A stretch of 64,000 nucleotides of DNA from positions 35,052 to 99,051 of the forward strand of contig JADLAB010000265.1 of NCBI GenBank assembly GCA_020848455.1, read 5' to 3'. The notes beneath the pieces were generated by a model. That model saw nothing but the letters and a program-made list of their open reading frames with translations, did not search any database and had not been told where the DNA came from. Shown one piece after another: positions 10,138 through 20,000 of the stretch. The DNA comes from Polyangiaceae bacterium. Its GTDB lineage: Bacteria > Myxococcota_A > Polyangia > Polyangiales > Polyangiaceae. Numbering within the stretch: position 1 is the stretch's first letter; the number at the start of each line of letters is the position of its first letter. Made by a program: the position numbers and the translations under genes.

Positions 10138-11052
10138 ATGAGGAACATCCAGACCTGGGTCGCGCTCGCGCTCGGCACGTGGGCCAGCGCGTGCGGCTCG
10201 CCGGCGGCCGAGCCCGGCGCTCCGTCCACCAGCGCGAGCGTCGGCGCGGCGCCGACGACCGCGTCGGCGAGCGGCACCACCACGGGCTCCACGGCTGCGA
10301 CCGCGAGCTCCGCCACGGTCGATCCGAGCGACCCGGCCCAGGTGGTCAATCCCACCGGAGAGAAGCCCTACGCGGGACCGACCGCGACGCTGCGCGGCAC
10401 GGTGCGCGTGACGGGCGATCCGCCGCCCGACATGCCCGAGCGCATTCCGGCCGACTGCGCGGCCGCCGCCGCGACTCACGGCAAGCTCTTCCGGGTGGGG
10501 CAGGACGGCGCCCTCGCCGACGTGCTCGTGGCCGTGACCGGCTACCCCGGCTACGTGCCGGCCGAGGGGCCCGCGCGCAAGATCACGATCGAGGGCTGTG
10601 CGTTCTCGGCCCGCACCGTGGGCATGACCTTCGGGCAGTACCTCGAGGTCGAGAACCGCGACCCGCGCAACACCTACATCCCGTACCTCGTCGGGGGACG
10701 TCAGGCGGCGCAGCTCGTCGCCATGCCGCGCGGCGAGCCCGTGAAGCTCTACGCGAAGCAGCCGGCCCGCTACCCGCTCATCGACGAGCAGGGGCGGAGG
10801 TTCATGACGGCCGATCTCTTCGTCCTCAAGTTCGCGACCTTCGACGTGACGCGCCTCGACGGACGCTACGAGATCCGCGGGATCCCGGTCGGCGACGTGA
10901 AGGTGAGCGCGCTCTTGCCCGCGGCCAAGATGAAGGTGAAAAACGAGAAGCTGAAGCTCGTGCCGGGCGACAACACCCTCGACTTCACGCTCGAGTTCGA
11001 CGCGAAGACCGACACGCCGCCGCCGCCCGCTCCGCCCTCGCCGAGCCCCTGA
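10138..11052 (+). CDS. predicted lipoprotein with carboxypeptidase-regulatory/cupredoxin-like fold
   Basis: The 304-residue product has a short signal peptide ending in a plausible lipobox (ASAC, Cys about 19). A Ser/Thr/Ala-rich linker to about residue 70 is followed by a beta-rich domain. The end of that domain, with RYEIRGIPVGDVKVSALLP and VPGDNTLDFTLEF, resembles carboxypeptidase regulatory-like or plastocyanin-like domains of secreted proteins. It starts 44 bp after nuoN behind a GGGAG site and may be transcribed with the nuo operon, but no link to respiration can be shown. The tail is Pro-rich. Specific function is unknown; a periplasmic binding or structural role is the most that can be said. 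Confidence 0.7.
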   Translation: MRNIQTWVALALGTWASACGSPAAEPGAPSTSASVGAAPTTASASGTTTGSTAATASSATVDPSDPAQVVNPTGEKPYAGPTATLRGTVRVTGDPPPDMPERIPADCAAAAATHGKLFRVGQDGALADVLVAVTGYPGYVPAEGPARKITIEGCAFSARTVGMTFGQYLEVENRDPRNTYIPYLVGGRQAAQLVAMPRGEPVKLYAKQPARYPLIDEQGRRFMTADLFVLKFATFDVTRLDGRYEIRGIPVGDVKVSALLPAAKMKVKNEKLKLVPGDNTLDFTLEFDAKTDTPPPPAPPSPSP

Positions 11053-11154
11053 GGCCGGCACACCTCTGCGGCCTCTGCGGTCTCTGGGTGTCTGCAGAGC
11101 CCGGCGCCTCGCTTCGGCGCCTCCGCCGACGGCAGCACGCCGCGGGCTCTGGGG

Positions 11155-11182
11155 CTGACGACTGACGACTGACGACTGACGA
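11155..11182. repeat. four tandem copies of the heptamer CTGACGA
   Basis: Four exact 7-bp units lie between two convergent genes, just before the stop of the leftward gene. It looks like a simple-sequence repeat that could vary in copy number. It does not form a hairpin, and nothing suggests a protein-binding site. Confidence 0.85.
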
Positions 11183-11185
11183 CCC

Positions 11186-13219
11186 TCAGGGTGCCGCGAC
11201 CGTCGCGCGCTCGAGCGTCGAGATGAGCTCGTCGCGCCGCTGGCGCAGGCCGTCCAGGGCCTCGAGCTCCGCCTCGACCCAGCGCGGACCCGCATCGGCG
11301 CCGAGCGCCGCGTGCACGAGCTCGGGCAGCGGGACGCCGGACTCGTAGACGAGGTCGCCCCCGAGACCCGAGCCGGCCTCACCGAGCTCGAGCCGCTCCA
11401 CGTGCAGGGCGACGCGGCCGAAGCGCTTGCGCCGCGTGAGCTCCTCGGCGGCGAGGCGCTGCACCATGGCGCGCTTGCGGCTCGCGTGCTCGGCCTCGAC
11501 GCTCGCGAGCTCGGCGAGCTCCTTCTGGTGCGCCGGATCGGCGCCGAGCGCCGGGCTCGGCTGGAAGGCCGGCCGGTCACCCTCGAGCAGCTGCGCGAGC
11601 GGCCCCACGCTCTCGAGCGCACCGGCGCCGACCTCGAAGCCGAGATCGGCACCGCGCGGCTCGGCGCCCGCGCCCACGCTCGCCAGGGCACTCGTGAGGG
11701 TGTACGGCGTCGCGCCCTCACCGGGCTTCCTGCCGGCAAAGCCCGGATCGGTCGAGGCGACGAGGCGCCCTGGGGCGACGACGATCTCGAGCGCGGCGCC
11801 GCTCGGCAGGGTCAGCGCGTAGCCGGCGTCGCTCTTGCTGCGCGTGAGCACACCGAGCTCGGAGAGGGTGTCGAGCAGGGCCTTGGCCTTGTCGGCGTCC
11901 TTCACGCCGAGCACGACGTGCACCCCGAGGGCGGCGGCGTCGAGGAACGGCGGCTCGGGCGACAGCTCGAGCGGGTGGGTCAGCGCCCAGGCGACGTCGC
12001 CGTCGAGCGCCGCGACGGCGAGCTCGCGCACGGCGCCCGTCACGATGGTCGCCAGCTTGCCTTGCTGCTCGAGCCAGGGCGCCAGCATGTCCGCGAGGAC
12101 GGTGAGATCGAGGCGCATCTGCACGAGGGCGACGGGGCGGCTGTCGACGAGCGCGCCGAGCCAGGGCTGCGCCGGCGCGGGCCCGACGAGCTTGGCGACG
12201 CGCGAGCGATCGCGCAGCCACACCTTGAAGCTGCCGCGCGCACCCGCCGCGTCGACGTCGAGGCCGAACACGAGACCGCCGAGGCCACCGAAGGCGCGGC
12301 GCAGAGGATCGTCCGCGAGGCTCTCCTGCTCGGCGCGGTAGGTGTCGTCGACCGCGACGAGCTCGTCGACCGAGGCGCCGCGGCGCCGGGCGGCCGAGAG
12401 CGCGCGGCTGCGCACGCGCTCGAGCTCGACCGCGGCGTCGCCGGTGGTCTCTCCACCGAAGCGCCCGTCCACGCCGCCGCGCTCGAAGAGCAGCCGGCGC
12501 AGGTTGAGGTAGCCGGTGACGTCGCTCGTCCCCGCGCCGCGGTACGCCGCGTAGAGGTAGTCGGGCGTCTCGTAGAGCGACTCCTCGCCGCCCTGCGCGG
12601 CGAGCTCGCGGGCGACGTCGCCGGCGGAGCGGTCGCCGTCGCTCCACACGCACAGGGCCGAGCGCCCGCGCACGGCGAAGGAGAGGCTCCCGTCGAGCAC
12701 GATGAGCAGGCCCTTGCCGACCACCTCGGGCTCGGCCCGCGCGCCCGTCATCGCGGCAGCGCGGTAGATGGCCGTCTTGAAGCGCTCCTCGCTCCGCAGC
12801 GCGGCGACGAGCACGAAGGTGCGCTCGCGCGGCCCGAGCCAGGCGAGGGCGGCGTCGGCCTCGGGGTCGAGGCCGACCTCACGCAGGCCGTCCGCGCGCA
12901 GGAGGTCGACGCCGAAGCGGTGGGTCAGATCGGCCACGAGCGACTCGTAGGCCTGGCGGTTCGCCTGGCGGAGCCCGCGCCGCCCGAGGGTGTCGGCCAG
13001 GGTGAGCGGGTCGCGCGCCGCCACGAAGGCGGTCGTGTACCAGGGCAGCCGGCGCGCGAGCGCGAGGCGATCCGAGGTCGGGGTCTCGGGGATCCACTCG
13101 CGCGGAGCCTCGGCCTGCGGCGGCGGCGCAGCGCTGCACGCGCCCACCGCCAGCAAGAGCCAGCAGAGGCCGATGACGCGCCCGAGCCCGCCGCGCTCTC
13201 CCGTCGCCCTCGCCTTCAT
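11186..13219 (-). CDS. large hypothetical lipoprotein (DUF3352-like layout)
   Basis: The ATG at 13219 sits 4 nt after a perfect GGAGGTG site and gives a 677-residue protein with a signal peptide and lipobox (AVGAC, Cys about 22). The body has two similar mixed alpha/beta halves that alternate helices with strands ending in short VLVAAL- or VVLGV-type strands. This layout resembles DUF3352 and related secreted proteins of unknown function. A charged, probably coiled segment occupies about residues 590-630, and the C-terminus ends in another charged helix. It faces a mechanosensitive-like gene across a 187-bp divergent spacer. Function is unknown. Confidence 0.75.
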   Translation of the reverse strand: MKARATGERGGLGRVIGLCWLLLAVGACSAAPPPQAEAPREWIPETPTSDRLALARRLPWYTTAFVAARDPLTLADTLGRRGLRQANRQAYESLVADLTHRFGVDLLRADGLREVGLDPEADAALAWLGPRERTFVLVAALRSEERFKTAIYRAAAMTGARAEPEVVGKGLLIVLDGSLSFAVRGRSALCVWSDGDRSAGDVARELAAQGGEESLYETPDYLYAAYRGAGTSDVTGYLNLRRLLFERGGVDGRFGGETTGDAAVELERVRSRALSAARRRGASVDELVAVDDTYRAEQESLADDPLRRAFGGLGGLVFGLDVDAAGARGSFKVWLRDRSRVAKLVGPAPAQPWLGALVDSRPVALVQMRLDLTVLADMLAPWLEQQGKLATIVTGAVRELAVAALDGDVAWALTHPLELSPEPPFLDAAALGVHVVLGVKDADKAKALLDTLSELGVLTRSKSDAGYALTLPSGAALEIVVAPGRLVASTDPGFAGRKPGEGATPYTLTSALASVGAGAEPRGADLGFEVGAGALESVGPLAQLLEGDRPAFQPSPALGADPAHQKELAELASVEAEHASRKRAMVQRLAAEELTRRKRFGRVALHVERLELGEAGSGLGGDLVYESGVPLPELVHAALGADAGPRWVEAELEALDGLRQRRDELISTLERATVAAP

Positions 13220-13406
13220 GATCACCTCCGGAGCTCGCCCGCCGGGCGGGCCGGGTGGCCCCGGACGCCCTACGGCACGCGCGCGCGGAGCATAGCCCAA
13301 ACCGTCGCCGGCCGCGGGGCCGACCGAGCTTTGTTGGCCCCGGCGGTGGCCCCTCTCGATGATCCCGCGCGACCGCGCAGGGGGCGCGGCGAGCGAGGAG
13401 CACCCG

Positions 13407-15182
13407 ATGGACTGGCTGAGGCAACAGGCACTGGATCTCTGGGAGCGCGTGAAGGACCACCTGCCCAGCATCGGCGCGGCCGTGGGCGTCCTCATCCTCG
13501 GGTGGATCGTCGCCCTCTTGCTCCGGCGCATGATGTTCGCCCTGCTCAAGCGCACCACGCTCGACGACAAGCTCGCGCAGGCGATGGGCATCGAGACCGG
13601 CGGCGAGCGGGGCGCGCGCATCGAGCGCATCATCGCCTCGGGCGTCTACTACCTGGCCCTCGTCGCGGTCTTCATCGTCTTTTTCACGATCCTCGGCGTC
13701 GACCAGATCACCCAGCCGCTCGTCACCGTGCTGAACGGCCTGGCGGGCTCGGTGCCCAACATCTTCAAGGCCCTGGCCATCGGCCTCGTCGGCGTGCTCG
13801 TGGCCTACATGGTCCGCACCCTCCTGCGCCGCGCGCTCAAGGCCTTCCGCTTCGACGAGCGCGTGGCGCGCCTCGAGGACAAGCCCCTCGACAAGACCCC
13901 TGCCCCGCCGGCCGCCGCGCCGGCCGAGGACGCAGCGCGCGAAGCCGCCGCCGAGCCGACCGAGGCCCGACGCGAGGTCGAGCGGGACAAGAAGGCGAAG
14001 AAGAAGAAGGCGCGCGCCGAGGACCCGAGCGGCAAGCAGAAGGTGCAGGCCGGCGGCTTCAGCGACATCATCTCGAACCTCGCGTTCTGGGCCATCCTCA
14101 TCGTCACGGCCGTCGGCGTGCTCGAGGCGCTCGACATCACCATGCTGGCCGGCCCGCTGAAGACGGCGGTCGAGAAGGTCACCGAGTACCTGCCGCGCGT
14201 GCTCGGCGCGGCCCTCATCCTGGCCATCGGGTACGTGATCGCCCGCGCCGCGCGCAGCGTCGTCGCGACGCTGCTCCGCCAGATCGGCCTCGACCGGGCG
14301 ATCGAGCGCCTGGGCCTCGGCAAGGCGTTCCGCACCCAGCCCCTCAGCCGGGTCCTCGGCACGCTCGCCCTCGCCTTCGTGCTCCTGCACGCCGTCATCA
14401 GCGCGGTCGACAAGCTCGACGTGCCCGCGATCAGCGAGCCGGCCCGCCAGATCCTCGACCAGTTCTATGCCTACTTACCGAAGCTCTTCGTGGGCGGCCT
14501 CTTGCTCGTCGTCGGTGTCGCCGTGGCGCGCGTCGTCGGCAATCTGGTCGCGCGCATCGCCGCGGCGCTCGGCCTCGACGCCCTCGCGCGCCACCTCGGC
14601 ACGAAGAAGGCGGCCACCGACGCCGCCGCGGCCGCGACGGCCGAGGTCGCGGCCGAGCCCGAGCCCGAGGCGGAGCCCGAGGCGGAGCAGCCCGAGGAGG
14701 TGCGGCGCCTGCTCGAGGCCGGCAAGGCCATCAAGAAGCCGAGCGATCTGCTCGGCGTGCTCGTCGGCGCGGTCATCATCCTGCTCTTCGCGCGCCAGGT
14801 GCTGTCGACCGTCGGGCTGCCCGACCTCGCGAAGCTCTTCGACGTCCTGCTCGCCTACCTGCCGCAGGTCGCCATCGCCGCCGTGCTCGTCGGCGCGGGC
14901 CTGTGGGCGGGCCGCTGGGCGGGCGAGCGCATCCGCGAGATGACCCAGAAGAGCCAGGACCGCGCCGCGCGTGCCCTCGCCCCCGTCGCGCGCGTCGGCA
15001 TCATCGCCTTCGCCTGCATGATGGCCCTGCAGCAGCTCGGCGTCGGCGAGCGGCTCATCACGGTCGGTTTCGCGCTCGTGCTCGGCGCCGTGTGCGTGGC
15101 GGCCGCCCTCGCCTTCGGGCTCGGCGGACGCGACGTCGCGGCGAAGATCCTCGACAAGGAGTACGAGCGACGGCAGAAGTAG
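13407..15182 (+). CDS. multi-repeat TM-helix (CmpX/mechanosensitive-channel-related) membrane protein
   Basis: The 591-residue protein contains about five copies of the conserved TM_helix unit seen in CmpX and some mechanosensitive channels. Each copy runs LPxxxxAxxxLxxGxxxAxxxxxxxxxxL and is followed by a short amphipathic helix. Copies begin roughly at residues 17, 115, 250, 355 and 485. Two charged, probably disordered linkers separate them: residues about 165-215 (Lys/Ala/Glu-rich) and about 405-440 (Glu/Pro-rich). No MscS beta-domain follows, so channel function is uncertain. The C-terminus has the AFGLGGRDVA motif typical of CmpX-like proteins. The ATG at 13407 follows a GAGGAG site; an ATG at 13359 in frame is less likely. 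Confidence 0.8.
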   Translation: MDWLRQQALDLWERVKDHLPSIGAAVGVLILGWIVALLLRRMMFALLKRTTLDDKLAQAMGIETGGERGARIERIIASGVYYLALVAVFIVFFTILGVDQITQPLVTVLNGLAGSVPNIFKALAIGLVGVLVAYMVRTLLRRALKAFRFDERVARLEDKPLDKTPAPPAAAPAEDAAREAAAEPTEARREVERDKKAKKKKARAEDPSGKQKVQAGGFSDIISNLAFWAILIVTAVGVLEALDITMLAGPLKTAVEKVTEYLPRVLGAALILAIGYVIARAARSVVATLLRQIGLDRAIERLGLGKAFRTQPLSRVLGTLALAFVLLHAVISAVDKLDVPAISEPARQILDQFYAYLPKLFVGGLLLVVGVAVARVVGNLVARIAAALGLDALARHLGTKKAATDAAAAATAEVAAEPEPEAEPEAEQPEEVRRLLEAGKAIKKPSDLLGVLVGAVIILLFARQVLSTVGLPDLAKLFDVLLAYLPQVAIAAVLVGAGLWAGRWAGERIREMTQKSQDRAARALAPVARVGIIAFACMMALQQLGVGERLITVGFALVLGAVCVAAALAFGLGGRDVAAKILDKEYERRQK

Positions 15183-15298
15183 GCGCGCGCGAGCGCCTCG
15201 GCGACGCGCCGCTCTCCGGTCGGGGGGCGGCGCGTTGCGGTTGTGTGGGGGAGCGGGCCTCGCTTGTAGCAGGGGTGCGCGTCGGCTAGCGCTCGGTC

Positions 15299-15826
15299 GT
15301 GCGCGAGGTGCACGTCGTCGTCACGCGGTCGACCTTCTGGATGCGGCTCCGGCTGCACGCCCGGCTCTTCTTGGCGCGCCTGCCCTGGCTCGTCGTCGGC
15401 GCGCTCGTGCTGCCGTTCCTGTTCTGGCTCCTGACGCTCGCCGTCGACGGCGAGCTCTTCGGCGTCAGCCGCGGGCGCCTGTTCCTCTACGCCGCGGCCG
15501 GGTGCGTCGGACTCACCGTGCTCCTCGTGCTCGGCGTCGCCGTCGGGCGCAGTGTCGGCCCATCGCCGCTCGAGCGGCATCTGCCGCGCGCGCTCACCTT
15601 CCGCGTGGACGGCCTCACGGTCGTCCCGCGCGACCGCCCGGCGTACGAGACGAGCTGGCACTGGCTCGAGCGCGCCGTGGACCGCGGCGCGACCGTCGAC
15701 CTCGTCATCGGCACGGATCCGCTCCTCGTCGTCACCCTCGCGAGCGCCACGCTCGGAGAGGACCGCCTCGAGCAGATCCGCATCTGGTTGCGGCGGAACG
15801 ACAAACTGCCGCGGCGACCGGCCTAG
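15299..15826 (+). CDS. YcxB-like membrane protein
   Basis: The 175-residue protein has two adjacent hydrophobic helices (about residues 27-48 and 60-85) followed by a soluble C-terminal domain. That domain reads like the YcxB-like family: a strand pair FRVDGLTVV, a conserved Trp (SWHWLERAV), a strand VDLVIG, and the short motif ending in IRIWLRRN. Members are small membrane proteins of unknown function, often anchoring a PH-like domain. The start is a GTG at 15299; a second GTG three codons later is equally possible. It lies 88 bp upstream of the FHA/sigma-54 regulator on the same strand. Confidence 0.65.
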   Translation: MREVHVVVTRSTFWMRLRLHARLFLARLPWLVVGALVLPFLFWLLTLAVDGELFGVSRGRLFLYAAAGCVGLTVLLVLGVAVGRSVGPSPLERHLPRALTFRVDGLTVVPRDRPAYETSWHWLERAVDRGATVDLVIGTDPLLVVTLASATLGEDRLEQIRIWLRRNDKLPRRPA

Positions 15827-15914
15827 GCCCCGAGCGGGGCGCCCGCTCCCGCGCCCGCCCCCGCCCTCTGCCTCCTGTTGCCTCCGCCCCGACGCGGTCG
15901 TAAGCGCTCGACCC

Positions 15915-17351
15915 ATGGCGCGGCACGACAGCGCGGCCGAGACCGTCGAGCAGCGAACCCCGCGGCGGGTGCGCGCCGCGCGCCAGCTGCCCGCGGTCCT
16001 GCACGTCGTGCACCCGCCCGAGCTCGTCACGACGGTCGTCCTCGGCAAGGAGACCCTCGTCGTGGGGCGCCGCCCGGGCGCCGCGGACGCGGCCGCGGCC
16101 GAGCGCGAGCTGCGCCTCGACCACCCGACCGTGTCGCGCCGCCACTTCGCCATCGGCTACGACGCCGCGCGCCGCCGCCACCTCGGGCGCGATCTCGGCA
16201 GCCGCAACGGCTCGCGCGTGGACGGTCGTTTCGTCGACGCGAGCGCGCCACGCCCGCTCGGCCACGGCGCCGTGCTGCGCATCGGCGACGCGCTCGCCGT
16301 GTACGAGTGCGGGCCCGACGTCGAGGCGCCCGACCCCGAGGCGGTCGACCGCACCGCCCTGCCCGGCGCGAGCGCCGCGATGCGCCAGCTCCGGACCGCC
16401 GTGCACGAGCTCGCGCGCGATCCGGCCCCGGTGCTGCTGCTCGGCGAGACCGGTACGGGCAAGGAGTTCGTGGCGCGCGAGATCCACCGGCTGAGCGGCC
16501 GGCGCGGACCGATGCTCGCGATCAACTGCGCGGCGCTCGCGCGCGAGCTCGTCGAGAGCCAGCTCTTCGGGCACGCGCGCGGCGCGTTCACGGGGGCCCA
16601 CACCCCGACGACCGGCCTCTTCCGGGCGGCCGAGGGCGGCAGCCTCTTGCTCGACGAGATCGGCGAGCTGCCGCTCGATCTGCAGCCGAAGCTCCTGCGG
16701 GCGCTCGAAGAGAGCGAGGTGCAGCCGGTCGGAGACACGCGCCCGGTGCGCATCGACGTGCGCGTGATCGCCGCGACCCTGCAGCCGCTCGGCGAGCTGG
16801 CGCGCGCCGGGCGCTTCCGGCTCGATCTGTACGCGCGCCTCGCGCTCTGGGAGGTGGCGGTGCCGCCGCTGCGCGAGCGCCGGAGCGATGTGCTCGAGTG
16901 GGTCGCGCGCCTGCGCGCGCGCTTCTTCGCGGAGCGCGGACAGGGCTCGGTCCCGCCGCTCGAGCTCGACGCGGACGTGTGCGAGCGGCTCCTGCTCGCG
17001 GCCTGGCCCGACAACCTGCGCGGCCTGTCGCGCTTCGTCCACCGCGTGGCCCAGCACGGCGGCCAGGAGATCGAGGTGGCGGACCTCGACGCGTGGCTCG
17101 GGCCGGAGGCGAAGGGCGAGGCGTCGGACCCCGACGGCGACGTCACGAAGCCGGAGGTCGCGGGCGTCGCGGAGGCGCTGCGCGCGGCGAGCGCGGCTGC
17201 CGCGGGCGCGCGTCCGTCGCAGGCGGAGCTCGAGCGCGTGCTCGCGGCGACCGAGGGCAGCGTGCGCGCGACCGCGAAGCACTTCGGCCGCGACCGCCGC
17301 CAGATCTACCGCTGGCTCGAGCACTACGGGCTGCGCGCGAGCAAGGGCTGA
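15915..17351 (+). CDS. FHA-domain sigma-54-dependent transcriptional activator
   Basis: This 478-residue regulator has three parts. Residues about 40-125 form an FHA phosphothreonine-binding domain with GRR, SRRHF and the GSRNGS turn. Residues about 140-385 form the AAA+ sigma-54 interaction domain with Walker A GETGTGKE, the GAFTGA loop that contacts sigma-54, and Walker B LLLDEIGE. Residues about 430-478 form a Fis-type helix-turn-helix (ATAKHFGRDRRQIYRWLEHYG). The FHA domain replaces the usual receiver domain, so activity is probably set by Ser/Thr kinase signalling instead of a histidine kinase; this is known for myxobacterial enhancer-binding proteins. The ATG at 15915 is chosen because it places the FHA domain near the N-terminus. 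Its target promoters are not evident. Confidence 0.92.
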   Translation: MARHDSAAETVEQRTPRRVRAARQLPAVLHVVHPPELVTTVVLGKETLVVGRRPGAADAAAAERELRLDHPTVSRRHFAIGYDAARRRHLGRDLGSRNGSRVDGRFVDASAPRPLGHGAVLRIGDALAVYECGPDVEAPDPEAVDRTALPGASAAMRQLRTAVHELARDPAPVLLLGETGTGKEFVAREIHRLSGRRGPMLAINCAALARELVESQLFGHARGAFTGAHTPTTGLFRAAEGGSLLLDEIGELPLDLQPKLLRALEESEVQPVGDTRPVRIDVRVIAATLQPLGELARAGRFRLDLYARLALWEVAVPPLRERRSDVLEWVARLRARFFAERGQGSVPPLELDADVCERLLLAAWPDNLRGLSRFVHRVAQHGGQEIEVADLDAWLGPEAKGEASDPDGDVTKPEVAGVAEALRAASAAAAGARPSQAELERVLAATEGSVRATAKHFGRDRRQIYRWLEHYGLRASKG

Positions 17352-17373
17352 GCCGGGCGGTACACCGGCGGGC

Positions 17374-18195
17374 CTACGGGACCGGGGCCAGCCAGTCGCG
17401 CGGCGCCCGGCCGACTCCGTGGCGCGTCACCCACGCGCCGAAGAGATCGAACCACTCGAGCCCGGGCAGCAGCCGCACGCGCGCCTCGATGGCAGCGATC
17501 TCGGTGCCCTCGGCGCCGTCGAAAAGAAAGCAGAGCGCGTGGCGCGCCTCCTCGGGCGCGCTCATGCCGAGGCCCACGGGTCGCCAGCCGATGCGCAGGG
17601 CCGTCGACACCACCCGGCGCGCGTGCGCGTCCGCGCCGAGGCGCCGCTCCGCCTCGCGGTAGTAGTACGCGAAGTGCCGCAGCTCCTGCTTGCCGATGCG
17701 CTCGCACAGGACGGCGAGCTCCGGGTGGCCGGCGCGCGCCCCGAGCGCGCGGTACGCGTGGTAGGTCGTGAGCTCCTGGATCGCACCCCACACCATGTGG
17801 ACGGCGGGCCAGGCGCCGGGCCAGAAGCGCGAGAGCGCGCGCTGACCGAGCTCGTCGAAGCGCTCGCCGAAGCTGCGCGCGTCGACGACGGCGGGGCGCG
17901 CCGCGGCGGGGACCGAATCGCCGTACGCCCGGAGGAAGCGCCGGAAGGCGCGCCCGTGGAACTCCTCCTCGTAGAGCCACGCCGTCACGAAGGACGACAG
18001 TTCGGGGTCGCGCCACGAGCTCGTGCCCGTGAGCACGCGCACGTAGTGCAGCGTCGAGCTCTCGACGAGCTGGAAGTAGCGCACCGTGCGGAGCGCGGCG
18101 TCGTGGAGGCGCCGCTCGGGGACGGCGTGCCACGCGACGTCGGCGAGATCGACCTGGGCCGACGTCTCGAGGAACCTGTCGAGATCGATGCCCAC
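17374..18195 (-). CDS. ferritin-like di-iron protein (acyl-ACP-desaturase-like fold)
   Basis: The 273-residue protein has the ligand pattern of a di-iron four-helix bundle. Glu45 and the ExxH pair Glu77/His80 make the first half; Glu141 and the ExxH pair Glu171/His174 make the second. This duplicated E, ExxH arrangement is shared by plant-type acyl-ACP desaturases and other ferritin-like oxygenases. The protein lies 8 bp downstream of the rhodanese-E1 gene in the same direction, suggesting co-transcription. The substrate cannot be inferred; lipid desaturation or another oxygen-dependent oxidation are both possible. No signal peptide or membrane helix is seen. Confidence 0.75.
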   Translation of the reverse strand: MGIDLDRFLETSAQVDLADVAWHAVPERRLHDAALRTVRYFQLVESSTLHYVRVLTGTSSWRDPELSSFVTAWLYEEEFHGRAFRRFLRAYGDSVPAAARPAVVDARSFGERFDELGQRALSRFWPGAWPAVHMVWGAIQELTTYHAYRALGARAGHPELAVLCERIGKQELRHFAYYYREAERRLGADAHARRVVSTALRIGWRPVGLGMSAPEEARHALCFLFDGAEGTEIAAIEARVRLLPGLEWFDLFGAWVTRHGVGRAPRDWLAPVP

Positions 18196-18202
18196 CGGCC
18201 GC

Positions 18203-19366
<1,164 letters not shown>

Positions 19367-19414
19367 GCGGTCTCCGAGCTTCGGTGGGGGTGCGCTCTTC
19401 GTCAAGCGCGCCGA

Positions 19415-19900
19415 TCAGCCGCGCGGCGCGACGTCGCCGTAGCGCCCCTGGAAGTAGACGAGCGGCAGCGCGTCGCGGGTCGTCACGGTCTCGACCGACG
19501 CGATCAGGATGTCGTGATCGCCGCCCCCCAGAAAATCGACGATGCGGCACTCCAGGCTGGCGACGACGCCCTCGAGCAAGGGCGAACCGGTGACGGGGCC
19601 CGGCGCCCATGCGACCCCGGCGAACTTGTCCTCGAGCTTGCTGGCGAAGCGCGCCGACAGCTCTTGCTGGTCCGCCGCGAGCATGTTCACGCCGAGCTTG
19701 CGGCTCGCGCGGAAGACCTCGAGGCTCGCGGCGCGCCGGTCGATGCACGCGAGGCAGAGCGGCGGCTCGAGCGACACCGAGCTGAACGCCGTGACCGTGA
19801 GGCCCCACGCCTTGCCGGTCGCGTCCATGGTCGTGACCACGGTGACGCCCGCGGCGAAGCGGCCCATCGCGGCCTTGAACTCGGTCGGGGTGACTGGCAT
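19415..19900 (-). CDS. flavin reductase family protein (FMN-binding split barrel)
   Basis: The 161-residue product matches NAD(P)H:flavin oxidoreductases that feed reduced flavin to two-component monooxygenases. Visible hallmarks are the N-terminal RFAAGVTVVTT strand, GLTVTAFSSVSLEPPLCLAC with the conserved Ser in the flavin-binding turn, the GVNMLA strand, and the late GGGDHDILI loop. The ATG at 19900 gives the normal family start. It is the first gene of a leftward group with the E1-like and ferritin-like genes. A partner oxygenase is not obvious, although the ferritin-like protein is a possible consumer of reduced flavin. Confidence 0.88.
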   Translation of the reverse strand: MPVTPTEFKAAMGRFAAGVTVVTTMDATGKAWGLTVTAFSSVSLEPPLCLACIDRRAASLEVFRASRKLGVNMLAADQQELSARFASKLEDKFAGVAWAPGPVTGSPLLEGVVASLECRIVDFLGGGDHDILIASVETVTTRDALPLVYFQGRYGDVAPRG

Positions 19901-19950
19901 GCGCCCTGTTTTGGCACGCGCCGCGCGCCGGTGCGAGCCGCGTTCGTCTC

Positions 19951-19979
19951 TTGTCGTCCCGCCGCTGGCCACGTAGGCT
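19951..19979 (+). promoter_or_regulatory. promoter-like pair upstream of the helix-hairpin-helix gene
   Basis: TTGTCG at 19951-19956 and TAGGCT at 19974-19979 are separated by exactly 17 bp. The GTG start of the next gene lies 21 bp downstream. The -10 has the same TAGnCT form as the pair at 44790-44818. Confidence 0.45.
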
Positions 19980-20000
19980 GGGTTCCCGAAGGCAGCGGAT

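Noticed and set aside
19367..19405. TTG start adding 13 residues to the rhodanese-E1 protein
   Set aside because: There is no ribosome-binding site, the extra residues are Pro/Lys-rich, and the ATG at 19366 has a GGAG at good spacing.
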